64,000 nucleotides of DNA from Streptomyces sp. NBC_00448. Its GTDB lineage: Bacteria > Actinomycetota > Actinomycetes > Streptomycetales > Streptomycetaceae. Shown here in pieces: positions 63,588 to 64,000 of the stretch. The first letter of the stretch is position 1. Each line of letters begins with the position of its first letter. Both the position numbers and the translations under genes were made by a program. The notes under the pieces are model-generated. The model did not search any database. It worked only from the letters and a program-made list of their open reading frames with translations, and was not told where the DNA came from. Where the stretch lies: NCBI RefSeq assembly GCF_036014115.1, contig NZ_CP107913.1, forward strand, positions 2,607,001-2,671,000, read 5' to 3'.

Positions 63588-64000
63588 ATGCGGGTTGCGG
63601 TGACGGGGAAGCGGACGGTCGTGGCGGCGTGGGTGGTGGCGCTGGCCGCGTCGGCGCTCGCGGCGGTGCCCGCGGGGGCGGATACGCGTGCGGGCGGCGG
63701 CGGTTACTCGGCGGCGGACCTGCGCAAGGACCTCGCGGCGGTACGGGCGGCCGGGGGTGGGGACATCAACGTGGTGGCGCGGGTGGACCGGCGGGGCGAG
63801 GGCCCGCTGCGCGCGAGGTACGGCACGGCGGGGGTCGGTTCGAAGGCGCCCGTGCCGTGGGAGCCGGAGTTCAGGGTGGCGAGCACCACGAAGACGTTCA
63901 CGGCGGTGGTGGTCCTCCAACTCGTCGCCGAGCACAAGCTGTCGCTGGACGACACGGTCGACCACTGGCTGCCCGGGGTCGTCAGCGGCCACGGCAACGA
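63588..64000 (+). CDS. Serine hydrolase, beta-lactamase class C type, C-terminus cut off
   Basis: The first 137 codons run off the window. A signal peptide ends near AGADTRAGG (about residue 30). The active-site Ser-x-x-Lys is in VASTTKTFTAVVVLQL, followed by SLDDTVDHWLPG. This is the class C beta-lactamase/D-alanyl-D-alanine carboxypeptidase family, whose Tyr-x-Asn motif would lie beyond the edge. GGGGGA precedes the ATG by five bases. Either peptidase or esterase activity is possible. A 285-base gap before it holds three copies of CGGTTCCGGCC and no ORF. Confidence 0.85.
   Translation, partial: MRVAVTGKRTVVAAWVVALAASALAAVPAGADTRAGGGGYSAADLRKDLAAVRAAGGGDINVVARVDRRGEGPLRARYGTAGVGSKAPVPWEPEFRVASTTKTFTAVVVLQLVAEHKLSLDDTVDHWLPGVVSGHGN

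Noticed and set aside
1..64000. Prophage, integrative element or tRNA-linked island
   Set aside because: No integrase, phage structural genes, transposase, tRNA or attachment-site repeats were found.

Overview
The window is high-GC DNA (strong G/C bias at third codon positions, many GTG starts) with the gene order of the Streptomyces core chromosome: ctaC, cysteine desulfurase, adoK, erpA, nadA, cobalamin genes, pspA, pepA, lpd, E2, aceE, lipB, lipA, glnA. From memory this follows the S. coelicolor stretch from about SCO2156 to SCO2198, so I read it as a Streptomyces or close Streptomycetaceae chromosome. Rare TTA (Leu) codons in four genes and copies of intergenic palindromes that I recall as frequent in Streptomyces fit this.

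Bases 1-18.7 kb: cytochrome oxidase subunit II (cut by the window edge), a cysteine desulfurase-TusA fusion, adenosine kinase, a secreted or membrane protein, ErpA and quinolinate synthase. Then come a PadR/membrane protein/GNAT group with paired operators, CobU and CobT, an HtrA-like lipoprotein protease, a methyltransferase, a DUF3043 protein, PspA with its PspAA partner, and a two-component pair that ends at 19.5 kb. Bases 19.5-24.5 kb hold a secreted GH54 arabinofuranosidase with a ricin-type lectin domain, a PD-(D/E)XK-like protein, a DUF1707 protein, a DEDD exonuclease and CobS.

Bases 24.7-45.7 kb are central metabolism: PepA, then the 2-oxoacid dehydrogenase parts (Lpd E3, E2, a GntR regulator, AceE E1) and, further on, LipB and LipA, which make the lipoyl cofactor that E2 carries. 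Between them lie a GNAT protein, a DUF4240 protein, a TIGR01777 epimerase, an FAD oxidoreductase and a TPR regulator. The block closes with small membrane proteins and glnA behind a four-element GlnR site.

Bases 45.9-64 kb look more accessory: a PhzF-like protein without the usual catalytic Glu, a VOC protein, an SDR/TetR divergent pair with a duplicated operator, an Fpg/Nei glycosylase and a Gfo/Idh/MocA oxidoreductase. Next are a large transmembrane STAND-type NTPase with an extracytoplasmic choice-of-anchor D domain, a response regulator with a frameshifted histidine kinase, and an ABC exporter divergent from it. Zinc-independent L31 and L33 follow behind a leaderless promoter with a possible Zur site. 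Then come a heterodimeric ABC exporter whose two ATPase halves are degenerate in complementary ways, and the start of a class C serine hydrolase.

The best candidates for something undescribed are the STAND/anchor-D receptor-like protein with its upstream two-component genes, and the complementary-degenerate ABC pair. I found no rRNA, tRNA, CRISPR array or complete mobile element.
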